Assembly (NCBI GenBank): GCA_950022655.1
Contig: OX465579.1
Coordinates: forward strand, 75,403,193 to 75,467,192
Length of the DNA: 64,000 nucleotides
Direction of reading: 5' to 3'
Source: Alentia gelatinosa
Lineage: Eukaryota; Annelida; Polychaeta; Phyllodocida; Polynoidae
A model generated the notes under the pieces. It saw only the letters and a list, made by a program, of their open reading frames with translations, had not been told where the DNA came from and made no database searches. The position numbers were made by a program, and so were the translations under genes. Each line of letters opens with the position of its first letter. Within the stretch, counting starts at the first letter, position 1. Shown here one piece after another: positions 63,001 to 64,000 of the stretch.

Positions 63001-63575
63001 GTTTCCACAGAGGCTAGAAATTTAAAAGAGAGAACATCTTAAAAAAAAACCTTTGCCTCAATGAACTATCACAATGTACATTGTATTTCTATTCTTATTT
63101 TTGTTGAGATAAAAAATCTTTGCATTGTAATGGAGATGGTCAACATATTTAAAAGTACCTTTCTGCTTCCCCTCCATTGAGAGTACTATTCTTAAGATAA
63201 TTATCAAATTTTTCAATTCTATCAAATCGTACTACACAAATGCATCTTCTATCACAATGTTGAAAAAGGCTGCAAATTATCCATCTTAATTGTTTATAAT
63301 GGTTACTTAGAAAGGTCTATTGGTACTTACTCGAAGGAATTTCTGTTGAGGTTGGAGTTACCGATTCTGAAAGGTGATTTGAGACTCATGAGAAAGGGCC
63401 ATCAACATAGATCGATTCAGTATTGTCCAAACCCTTTAAGCTACTAGTAACAGCAATAGGATTCCTCCTTATAAAAGATTCTGAATGAAAATGACATTAC
63501 AGACTCTAAATGCAGACTCCAAATGAAAACGAAGCTTACCTGTAGAGCTAAGTAGTGTTGTTTTCTCCACAGCTG
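50..63575 (-). CDS. Giant mucin-like gene built of phase 1-1 mini-exons (partial, both ends outside)
   Basis: In transcription order each unit holds exons a (36 nt), b (36), c (27), d (36) and e (39). They are separated by introns of about 136, 145, 144, 213 and 284/323 bp. Offsets from the unit start on the plus strand are e +49..+87, d +301..+336, c +481..+507, b +653..+688 and a +825..+860. Every exon is entered after codon base 1 and left after codon base 1, so any combination joins in frame. Peptides per exon are roughly S-AVETTTLPSTT (a), E-SVTPTSTEIPS (b), I-LSMEGKQK (c), A-SVETTSVDTSS (d) and V-PVAPTTSEESSS (e). The composition is Thr/Ser/Pro/Glu-rich, as in O-glycosylated mucin-like stalks; this family assignment is inference. 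Base changes among the copies I compared never open a stop in any exon. No signal peptide, folded domain or terminus is visible here. The real product is unknown and no transcript evidence is available. Confidence 0.7.
302..337 (-). CDS. Mini-exon d of unit 1
   Basis: Acceptor TTTCTAG, 36 nt reading A/T-S-V-E-T-T-S-V-D-T-S-S in phase 1, donor GTGAGT. The exon is close to invariant through the array. One unit near 31570 has Val to Leu, others have a synonymous Ser change, and the one near 8180 changes the last exon base from G to A. The start of the peptide (S-V-E-T-T) matches exon a (A-V-E-T-T), so the two exons look like old duplicates. Confidence 0.72.
482..508 (-). CDS. Mini-exon c of unit 1 (weakest of the five)
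   Basis: The 27 nt read in phase 1 as x-L-S-M-E-G-K-Q-K, between an AG (..AAGAGTAG or ..AAGAATAG) and donor GTACTT. The acceptor has almost no pyrimidine tract and the peptide is Lys-rich, unlike the other exons. In its favour, its spacing to exons b and d (145 and 144 bp) continues the regular pattern, the frame stays open in the copies I compared, and the diverged copy at 63159-63185 differs only synonymously. In unit 23 (near 25138) a deletion removes its acceptor, so it is dispensable or not used. Confidence 0.45.
654..689 (-). CDS. Mini-exon b of unit 1
   Basis: Acceptor CACCTTTCAG is a good pyrimidine tract with AG. It is followed by 36 nt read in phase 1 as x-L/S-V-T-P-T-S-T-E-I-L/P-S, then donor GTGAGT. 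The recurrent copy-to-copy change near the donor (TCGA versus TCCA before GTGAGT) is synonymous (Ser). The diverged copy at 63331 has an even better donor, GTAAGT. Confidence 0.72.
826..861 (-). CDS. Mini-exon a of unit 1 (type example)
   Basis: Read on the minus strand: acceptor ...CTTTTAG, then 36 nt encoding A-A-V-E-T-T-T-L-P-S-T-T in phase 1, then donor GTAAGC. A second AG lies 3 nt downstream (TAGCAG), so a 33-nt version (826-858) is equally possible. S-type units carry a variant with His for Pro (T-L-H-S). The other variants I saw (Tyr for His, Asn for Thr, Ser-Ile for Thr-Thr) also stay open. Confidence 0.72.
887..962. repeat. 39-bp intronic duplication that separates L from S units (unit 1 example)
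   Basis: In L units the intron between exons e and a holds two tandem copies of a segment starting TTAGATTGAACTATATATGG and ending in CCCATCAAT. S units hold one. This explains the 1137 versus 1098 bp periods. L units also tend to carry the Pro form of exon a and S units the His form, so the two classes are diverged lineages rather than random length variants. Units 1, 6 and 12 have a 2-bp shorter first copy. Confidence 0.9.
8700..12934. repeat. Higher-order duplication of a two-unit block, offset 2,237 bp
   Basis: The L-S pair from about 8.7 to 10.9 kb is repeated at 10.9 to 13.0 kb with private variants conserved. These include the changed acceptor GCTGATAAAAG next to exon a (about 8729 and 10976), the GTTTAAATAAAAATC change (about 9447 and 11684), the CTGTATTGC form of exon a, and CTCGAAG at exon d. 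Several matching landmarks are all offset by exactly 2,237 bp, which points to a recent unequal exchange. Confidence 0.85.
21218..24629. repeat. Three near-identical consecutive L units (20-22)
   Basis: Units 20, 21 and 22 are each 1137-1138 bp. Units 21 and 22 share the rare variants ACTACAGAGGAAAG, GTGCAGCTAGG and GAGCCAAATAG. All three share TGCTACAAGTAATC in place of TGCTACTAG. This is the most homogeneous run in the array and looks like a very recent local amplification. Unit 24 (from 25671) repeats the block from about unit 22 at an offset of 2,179 bp, including a long A-run next to exon a (24354 and 26533). Confidence 0.8.
25082..25160 (-). other. Deletion of the exon-c acceptor region in unit 23
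   Basis: At about 25138 the sequence jumps from GAGAGTAC directly to ATCCTCTATCACAATG. The roughly 58 bp that normally follow (acceptor, intron end and branch region of exon c) are missing. Exon b above and exon d below are intact. If exon c is normally spliced in, this copy should skip it without losing the frame. Confidence 0.85.
29045..34505. repeat. Long-range copy of 13490-18950 (offset 15,555 bp)
   Basis: Units 27-31 and the start of unit 32 align to units 13-17 and the start of 18 with a constant offset of 15,555 bp. Private variants are shared: TTAGGGTGCTC (13734 and 29289), GGTTTATTGG (near 14126 and 29681), TCAAATCATAC (near 16233 and 31788) and CAGTATAGTCG (near 17526 and 33081). 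The match is a mosaic: part of unit 30 (about 32428-32643) instead resembles unit 26 (27996-28211), as gene conversion would produce. Confidence 0.8.
41272..42070 (-). repeat. Unit 38, truncated by the mobile-element insertion
   Basis: This last unit before the insertion keeps exons e (41321-41359), d (41573-41608), c (41755-41781) and b (41927-41962). It then stops in the b-a intron at CCTCCTTATAA. Its exon a is absent. It carries slightly more private changes than inner units, for example TTTCGTTGAG and CTTTCCCTCC. The preceding unit's exon a (41000-41035) has the Ser-Ile variant and is open. Confidence 0.88.
42071..42088 (+). repeat. Left terminal inverted repeat
   Basis: TCACTGCACGAAAAGCAC matches the reverse complement of the right end at 17 of 18 positions. 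It abuts the array intron sequence CCTCCTTATAA. Confidence 0.8.
42089..42319. other. Subterminal repeat-rich arm of the outer element
   Basis: No gene is visible. The arm holds several copies of ATATATACGCC or its complement (about 42101, 42278 and 42290), the motif GGCGTCTACGAGAC near 42188 that recurs near 62834, and ends in an A13 run at 42307-42319. Such subterminal repeats are common transposase-binding sites; that role is inference. Confidence 0.55.
42320..42760. other. GC-rich block with abrupt strand-skew switch
   Basis: From 42320 to about 42600 the plus strand is extremely C-rich (CCC/CCGCC runs). From about 42640 to 42740 it is G-rich (GGCGGGCGGCTGGGCGGGTGG). GCGGCCGC occurs on each side of the switch (about 42605 and 42676). 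Several short open frames run through it on both strands, but they are low-complexity Pro/Gly/Arg and I do not count them as genes. G-quadruplex or hairpin formation is plausible but untested. Confidence 0.6.
42761..43093. other. AT-rich stretch of the outer element, no gene
   Basis: Non-coding sequence with A/T runs and two close copies of GGTTTTATAAA (about 42898-42918). It ends in ACGTATATAAGACCGCACCATG just before the split direct repeat A1. Nothing further is recognisable. Confidence 0.5.
43094..43185 (+). repeat. Split direct repeat A1 (truncated)
   Basis: It starts GTGACTCATGAGCTATGCTC and matches A2 at 62330-62421 with only a few substitutions, then diverges abruptly where RT sequence begins. 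Both copies follow ATGG. Confidence 0.88.
43108..44829 (+). CDS. DIRS-type reverse transcriptase - RNase H (5'-truncated, catalytic change)
   Basis: The open frame has 573 codons, but only residues from about 31 to 450 look like protein. The ATG at 43108 lies inside repeat A1, and the last roughly 115 codons overlap the recombinase in another frame. RT motifs: R-R-V-I-T-D-M near residue 40, motif A S-S-I-N-I-S-R-A-Y with Asn95 where the catalytic Asp is expected, E-M-P-F-G-A-R-A near 128, and motif C M-Y-L-D-D (Asp160 and Asp161) intact. RNase H follows, with V-D-A-C-L-T-G-I-G-G, I-A-E-L-E-A-L, F-C-D-N-M-G and V-A-D-A-L-S-R. The element would copy its RNA and resolve through a circle. The missing N-terminal part and the Asn make this copy non-functional, in my inference. 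Confidence 0.88.
   Translation: MLRGGYCPLWCPPSEPRRTGAPPATSSPLMTREKRAAVDRRVITDMTYPREKSVDSYIIKNSVYGQEREHGLPTLDSFVHRLVASGPGSYMSSINISRAYKNFRCDPLDWPLLCFEWEEGFYCDTEMPFGARASYHMQCIAKTIVQILGSKGVEAAMYLDDLIILSPGLEKATADFNLARDLFNELGLLEAKDKAQAPSQVVTWLGISIDAPRMTLSIPEEKLQDVRDHIRAVSRKRSLTKRQLQSVLGMVLHVSKCIRPARPFVSKLLEALWGMQGCYVNVSSEMRQDLSWFLQFAEDWNGHALIPRGPPTKCLIVDACLTGIGGTDGRLSYSGQVCPLEDPVTCIAELEALNTIFAMNTFLTDRDRGTRVEVFCDNMGTVQALTSGWARNPVLAECGRQAWMVQAQLQVEFLYTHVPGVLNTVADALSRAHLTTREFDKAAMFINFHSLREIMPCTHALFVPVLRLSCRSATTLTPDEGICAAVRGTCPRNSRQPEVSRVHVPRVLPSDGEGPTGSYSELHHGVPRVCRGPRPLTSDRSQPSVAPTVAPTAVRGGTWHRQRTSASNRHWRR
44423..45509 (+). pseudogene. Tyrosine recombinase (integrase) of the DIRS/Ngaro element, one frameshift
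   Basis: The N-terminal core-binding part (V-S-T-Y-L-A-F-C-R-R and similar, about 44580-44770) is in one frame. The catalytic part (44781-45509) is in the next. The switch lies at a run of eight G at about 44770-44777, so a one-base slip is the likely cause. The catalytic half holds the family residues: Arg in A-L-R-Q-S-E-V, H-S-L-R, a Trp in Y-G-G-W-K-S and the Tyr nucleophile in G-T-Y-D-Q-M. These enzymes insert the circular cDNA and replace the DDE integrase. The gene overlaps the end of the RT frame, as is usual for DIRS-like elements. The true start codon is uncertain. Confidence 0.88.
45510..46538. repeat. Non-coding stretch with five copies of a 20-bp motif
   Basis: AT-rich sequence after the recombinase, with no convincing gene. 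GGGAGTCAATCGTTTCCACA or a close form occurs at 45771-45789, 45790-45809, 45954-45973 and 46133-46152, and inverted at 45610-45630. The last two are followed by similar ACTACACA-type sequence, so a decayed repeat of about 170-180 bp may underlie them. Whether this belongs to the DIRS element or a separate insertion is unclear. Confidence 0.6.
46539..47069 (-). repeat. 3' LTR of the Gypsy element
   Basis: The 531 bp begin TGTGGTGGTCGCC and end CCCCACAACA on the plus strand, with TG/CA ends and short inverted termini. It differs from the other LTR at about a dozen positions by eye (roughly 2%), so the insertion is not brand new. Confidence 0.93.
47070..47082 (-). promoter_or_regulatory. Polypurine tract
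   Basis: On the minus strand CTGGGAGGGGTAA directly precedes the 3' LTR, the place where plus-strand cDNA priming occurs in LTR elements. Confidence 0.65.
47083..48082. other. 3' non-coding region of the Gypsy element
   Basis: About 1 kb between the purine tract and the LINE tail. Several overlapping short frames occur on both strands, none with motifs. GAAGGACTAGCCTCGCTAGCACC (about 47282) and GAAGGGTCAGCCTCGCTGGACACC (about 47617) look like two diverged copies about 335 bp apart. It probably holds the long 3' untranslated part. Confidence 0.45.
48321..50366 (-). CDS. Reverse transcriptase part of LINE ORF2 (681 codons, active-site change)
   Basis: A long uninterrupted frame that continues upstream without a stop to about 50530. 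Motifs: W-R-P-I-S-I-L-P near residue 257, N-Q-Q-F-G-Y-R near 290, Y-I-D-F-R-K-A-F-D-S-V (motif A) near 328, G-L-P-Q-G-S-V-L-G-P near 384, and motif C Y-A-D-N with Asn416 replacing the second catalytic Asp of YADD. The C-terminal part ends with L-W-N-G-L-P-V-D-I, common in CR1/Jockey-group LINEs. The Asn should abolish polymerase activity; this is known for RTs generally and inferred here. Confidence 0.9.
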   Translation of the reverse strand: MDNPNELWSFLKQQLTDYLDYYCPIKSWSMKDRNNIWMTDKIRTLIYERDHELRLFNTYRNPNNLERAMKLKKQVRASIRQSKSDCINDRLDENIDNPKKFWHELNQVVNPRSTNTPPLFIDPVTKEKIAPESASDFLNDFFSGIGKKLANDITDDVKHVEDLHNIITHDDLTPNWIEVGKDKLFKLINDININKSSGLDHVRCSVLKDYMMIALEEFEYLYQRSFDAGIFPDEWKVATITPLPKAGSKHDPNNWRPISILPTPVKLAEQIMHSYLSIVLEQNHLLSNQQFGYRKERGTINAIYQVVNNMYLARDEKEVVSAIYIDFRKAFDSVHHGRLLEKILKLGIPENYFLWLSSYFRGRKQRIRFGDKVSNYSAIEYGLPQGSVLGPLLFIYYINDLCELFDRVKFALYADNLVFYASGKNPSAVQEILQHNMDNFMTWAETNVLTVNQKKTKICWLGPPVKTKRLGNVSVFVNMTELSRVHSYPYLGVDIDSALNFEKHAIGLIKKMNQKLFTFNKHRHLMSRQVAIKFYKHAILPTLDYSAIFTGGANQCWLNKLQLLQNRALQISFRDFAMVHAVDELHRLAGVAKLHARRKELLAGYMRREYNRSLHNNTEEVDGRNLRSESQMTIKRRRPGSKFYKKAPAYRGQTLWNGLPVDIKNIDGKVAFKKAMKLYVA
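50535..51202 (-). pseudogene. AP-endonuclease part of LINE ORF2 (two frames)
   Basis: The first segment (51202 to about 51010) contains T-H-L-N-S-Q-S-M-Y-D-K, like the N-terminal endonuclease motif H-L-N-x-x-S-L. After a frame break the second (50975-50535) contains D-R-I-G-G-G-V-A-C-Y-V and G-D-L-N-V-D-F, the metal-binding Asn/Asp motif. A further break puts the last motif V-S-D-H-L-P-I (about 50490-50510) in the RT frame. The enzyme would nick target DNA for priming. Three reading frames mean it is dead. Confidence 0.85.
51431..51785. other. Gypsy sequence between ORF3 and the LINE
   Basis: A mixed-composition stretch (CCTCAGCCCCAACCCGGGAT etc.) with no open frame of note. The 5' edge of the LINE lies somewhere near its left side, where AT-rich sequence gives way to balanced composition. 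I cannot place the edge exactly and see no target-site duplication. Confidence 0.4.
51786..54725 (-). pseudogene. ORF3 of the Gypsy element, unknown function (frameshifted)
   Basis: The first frame (54725-53286, 479 codons) starts M-A-D-R-A-P-S-T and continues in other frames at 53383-53129, 53065-52715 and 52772-51786, for about 900-950 codons in all. The N-terminal half is acidic and Ser/Gly/Lys-rich (D-D-D-A-L-L-I-G-S-D-D-G-D), with a basic stretch K-K-R-L-R-R-A-A-R-K-R that could bind nucleic acid or act as a nuclear signal. The middle contains denser, Trp/Tyr-containing sequence. The C-terminal part is Pro/Ser/Gln-rich with an alpha-helical stretch. I see no signal peptide, membrane segment or furin-like site, so it does not look like an envelope protein. 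It follows pol on the same strand within the LTRs. Function unknown; could be a second Gag-like or RNA-binding protein. Confidence 0.65.
54726..55422. other. Non-coding stretch between pol and ORF3
   Basis: Nothing conserved is recognisable. Small plus-strand frames here lack codon bias or motifs. It may hold the leader of ORF3 or splice signals for a subgenomic RNA; this is speculation. Confidence 0.4.
55423..59491 (-). pseudogene. pol: Pol of the Gypsy element: protease, RT, RNase H, integrase (broken)
   Basis: Domains in order. Protease: L-D-T-G-A-S at about 59190, then I-L-G-V-D-F-L near 59000 in another frame. RT (58868-57500): F-C-I-D-Y-R, V-M-P-F-G-L-C-N-A-P and Y-L-D-D intact. RNase H (from about 57360): D-T-D-A-S and T-D-H-S-S-L-K-W-L. 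Integrase: HHCC zinc finger with C-S-I-C, core Asp in A-L-D-I, H-S-D-Q-G, and E in M-V-E-R-F-N, then a Trp-Asp-Gly-Pro-F segment like a GPY/F module. Breaks: frameshift at about 59.1 kb, stops at 58881, 58110 and 57087, and frameshifts at about 56.7 and 56.27 kb. The stop at 58110 replaces the Arg expected just before F-C-I-D-Y-R, and that at 57087 falls where a Trp is likely. Not functional as it stands. Confidence 0.92.
59491..61392 (-). CDS. gag: Gag polyprotein of the Gypsy element
   Basis: An intact frame of 633 codons beginning just inside the 5' LTR (ATG 54 bp from the LTR edge). The N-terminal third is charged and Ser/Pro/Glu-rich. Around residues 140-200 lies a Glu/Arg-rich stretch that looks like coiled coil. 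The central region (about 320-500) reads like a retrotransposon capsid domain: W-E-Y-W-F-A-G-F-C-E-D, L-P-Y-L-K-R-A-L, G-P-G-E-A-A-L-R-T. A CCHC zinc knuckle C-W-R-C-N-K-M-G-H-I-S-P-D-C sits near residues 588-601. It would package the RNA into particles. The next frame starts at the gag stop, so protease-pol would need frameshifting or re-initiation. It is the best preserved gene of this element. Confidence 0.9.
   Translation of the reverse strand: MHGSGIRTRSQADQESEDGEVTSQQTLPARNDEKSPKPEGGGETQKSGKEKSRRRTATQNFSSTVLKNFSPAADSRHGPARNLEGLSKIGSQTDSPGESRTPRNRSEDTLRVPSDEVPAGFLRPELLAEFDREREARDMCRELEARNREIAEEVAKRHHNLEELSVHEIETLEKIEQLDQHVHHMKDQVRLAETESSRRMPMSQAGWSNVRDHLYSPPGKVEDLEKTPNRFMSGTKGVKTPLVSFRLPSESRMGSPSSEHTSKAIAELGFNSFNQIREQDRIFNLSMARADKVPMMRPENAARKNAVIPKPYGKGMEWEYWFAGFCEDIQCNGWNKVDALPYLKRALRDGPGEAALRTFRRSGGTEWDELVEVASYYCGQLVTLNPRSTFLKRIQGKEETTRAYGLALQQMLLEVYPGMGLDSPALHEDLQTQFVKGLRDDDVRMEVISKWEPGMNFMQVLRIVDAYEQRCILFGKYANPGKTSRVNIVGSTWSQVEEDTYECQEAEIEDILSNVRSMVLGRGGFNRRGRERGRTPSFGRNSEVPSVAEAKPKTTDPEGNPSEVMKLLTKINERLNQVEKNQLDVRRCWRCNKMGHISPDCPEARNVTTVEISRSLPALTVASQSEPENKEGL
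61433..61445 (-). promoter_or_regulatory. Primer-binding site, tRNA-His-like
   Basis: On the minus strand TGGTGCCGTGACC starts one base after the 5' LTR. It is complementary to the CCA end and acceptor stem expected of an animal tRNA-His (...GTCACGGCACCA). The match weakens beyond this point. Confidence 0.7.
61447..61977 (-). repeat. 5' LTR of the Gypsy element
   Basis: The 531-bp partner of 46539-47069, from TGTGGTGGTCGCC to CCCCACTACA on the plus strand. It should carry the promoter for minus-strand transcription of gag-pol. Confidence 0.93.
61831..61838 (-). promoter_or_regulatory. TATA box of the 5' LTR
   Basis: TATATATA lies within the LTR about 150 bp from its upstream edge. The same site is at 46923-46930 in the other LTR. 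AATAAA signals also occur on the minus strand further down the LTR (TTTATT near 61614). Use as a promoter is inferred from position. Confidence 0.5.
61978..62090. other. DIRS-element sequence between the Gypsy 5' LTR and repeat B1
   Basis: A short unannotated stretch (ATATATTAAGGACTCAGACG...). It should be the continuation of the sequence left of 46539 if the Gypsy inserted cleanly, but no flanking duplication confirms this. Confidence 0.4.
62091..62329 (+). repeat. Split direct repeat B1
   Basis: The 239 bp from GGCTATTGTTATTTTTATC to GGGTGGGGTAATGG, AT-rich. It is repeated as B2 at 62572-62810 with few differences (for example CTTTATTC versus CTTCATTC). Confidence 0.92.
62330..62571 (+). 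repeat. Split direct repeat A2
   Basis: The 242 bp between B1 and B2. Its first 92 bp match A1 at 43094-43185. The remainder (starting AGGCTTTCGCACTC) has no partner at the left end because of the internal deletion there. Confidence 0.9.
62572..62810 (+). repeat. Split direct repeat B2, right end of the DIRS/Ngaro element
   Basis: A near-identical copy of B1. It ends at GTAATGG, after which the subterminal sequence of the outer element (ACATGTATATACGCC) resumes. The shared ATGG at the A1 start and the B1/B2 ends marks the recombination point. Confidence 0.9.
62918..62935 (-). repeat. Right terminal inverted repeat of the outer element
   Basis: GTACTTTTCGTGCAGTGA is the reverse complement of the left end with one mismatch. 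The array sequence AATTGACACATTTG resumes three bases later. Confidence 0.8.
62978..63013 (-). CDS. Mini-exon d of the diverged outer copy
   Basis: 36 nt identical to the array consensus, donor GTGAGT, acceptor TTTCTAG. It is the last exon before the 21-kb insertion in transcription order. The next exon downstream is b of unit 38 at 41927-41962. Confidence 0.7.
63159..63185 (-). CDS. Mini-exon c of the diverged outer copy
   Basis: 27 nt, one synonymous change (TCT to TCA). Its intron flanks have changed more than the exon itself, which mildly supports coding use. Confidence 0.5.
63331..63366 (-). CDS. Mini-exon b of the diverged outer copy
   Basis: 36 nt, the same peptide as array copies. 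Acceptor CTTTCAG, donor GTAAGT (GTGAGT in the array). Confidence 0.7.
63540..63575 (-). CDS. Mini-exon a of the diverged outer copy
   Basis: 36 nt, phase 1, reading A-A-V-E-K-T-T-L-L-S-S-T, acceptor TATAG (with the CAG three bases on), donor GTAAGC. Several amino-acid changes from array copies, but length, phase and splice sites are kept. Confidence 0.7.
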
Positions 63576-63590
63576 CTATAAAGAAATAAG

Positions 63591-64000
63591 ACATGTAGTC
63601 AGATTGAAACATGTAATTTCTCTTGCAGTATCAGGAAATAGGTAATGGTGGAATATTGGAACAGAAATTAACATTGCAATATATGTGTAATGGTAAAATA
63701 AAATATCCTCCTTGATATCATAATCAATAATTTAGTTTCATGAACCGATAGTTTCCCTGCTTGACTGTAAGTGATACAGTTATTAGTGCAGACCTTTTGA
63801 GCAATGGTATTTGTGAGATTTATAGGACAAGTGAGGCGAAATACTTTTTAGGTCATTGGTCATTGGATTATTTATCACAATTTATAACACATATTCCGGA
63901 CGTTCTCTCGAGTCTTTGTTCCCTGTTGTGGAGTGCGATAATTAATTGAAGTAGTCTTCTAAGCTTAGCACCCATTGGTTTACGAGTCACACGTTTGGTC
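63591..64000. other. Unique AT-rich sequence upstream of the array
   Basis: Single-copy in this window. I find no further mini-exon with the phase and splice pattern, and no other gene. It could be intron upstream of the repeat part of the gene. Confidence 0.4.

Larger units (their letters stand above)
62936..63590 (-). repeat. Diverged partial array unit beyond the insertion
   Basis: It matches the array unit from the e-d intron to the exon a acceptor, but with more substitutions and an extra segment of about 35 bp before exon a (around 63495-63530, with ACAGACTCTAAATGC and CAGACTCCAAATG as two copies). It is the outermost, oldest-looking copy. Homology ends shortly after 63600, so this is the array edge on the upstream side of the gene. 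Confidence 0.88.

Noticed and set aside
63761..63949. 62-codon plus-strand frame in the right flank
   Set aside because: Short, AT-rich, no start context or motif; expected by chance.

Overview
This is eukaryotic, almost certainly metazoan, DNA. It has GT-AG introns, AT-rich non-coding sequence, and four classes of transposable element typical of animal genomes. No bacterial-type gene, rRNA or CRISPR array is visible. I cannot name the species. An aquatic invertebrate is a reasonable guess, because split-direct-repeat tyrosine-recombinase retroelements are common there, but this is inference.

Region 1 (1-42070) is a tandem array of 37 complete units and one truncated unit of about 1.1 kb. 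The array is not just a satellite. On the minus strand every unit carries five tiny exon-like blocks of 36, 36, 27, 36 and 39 nt. Each has an AG acceptor and a GT donor, each is a phase 1-1 symmetric exon, and together they encode about 58 Thr/Ser/Pro-rich residues. Read through, the array is part of one very large mini-exon gene: about 190 micro-exons and about 2,200 residues of mucin-like repeat in this window, with both gene ends outside it. Long (about 1137 bp) and short (about 1098 bp) units differ by a 39-bp intronic duplication. Higher-order blocks (exact offsets of 15,555, 2,237 and 2,179 bp) show recent unequal exchange and conversion.

Region 2 (42071-62935) is a nested stack of mobile elements inserted into the array. 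(i) The outermost element has 15-bp perfect terminal inverted repeats. (ii) Inside it is a DIRS/Ngaro-type tyrosine-recombinase retrotransposon (43094-62810) with the diagnostic A1-...-B1-A2-B2 split direct repeats, an RT-RNase H frame and a frameshifted tyrosine recombinase. (iii) Inside that is a Gypsy-type LTR retrotransposon on the minus strand (46539-61977), with two 531-bp LTRs, a tRNA-His-like primer site, gag, a broken pol and a large extra ORF3. (iv) Inside that is a non-LTR LINE (about 48083-51430, minus strand) with endonuclease and RT. All appear degenerate: D-to-N changes in two RT active sites, several frameshifts and stop codons.

Region 3 (62936-64000) resumes the array with one diverged partial unit. 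Its four exons keep their lengths, phase and splice sites. Unique sequence follows, with no gene I recognise. At the insertion about 560 bp of one unit, holding two mini-exons, is missing. Because all exons are symmetric, splicing across the 21-kb insertion would keep the reading frame.
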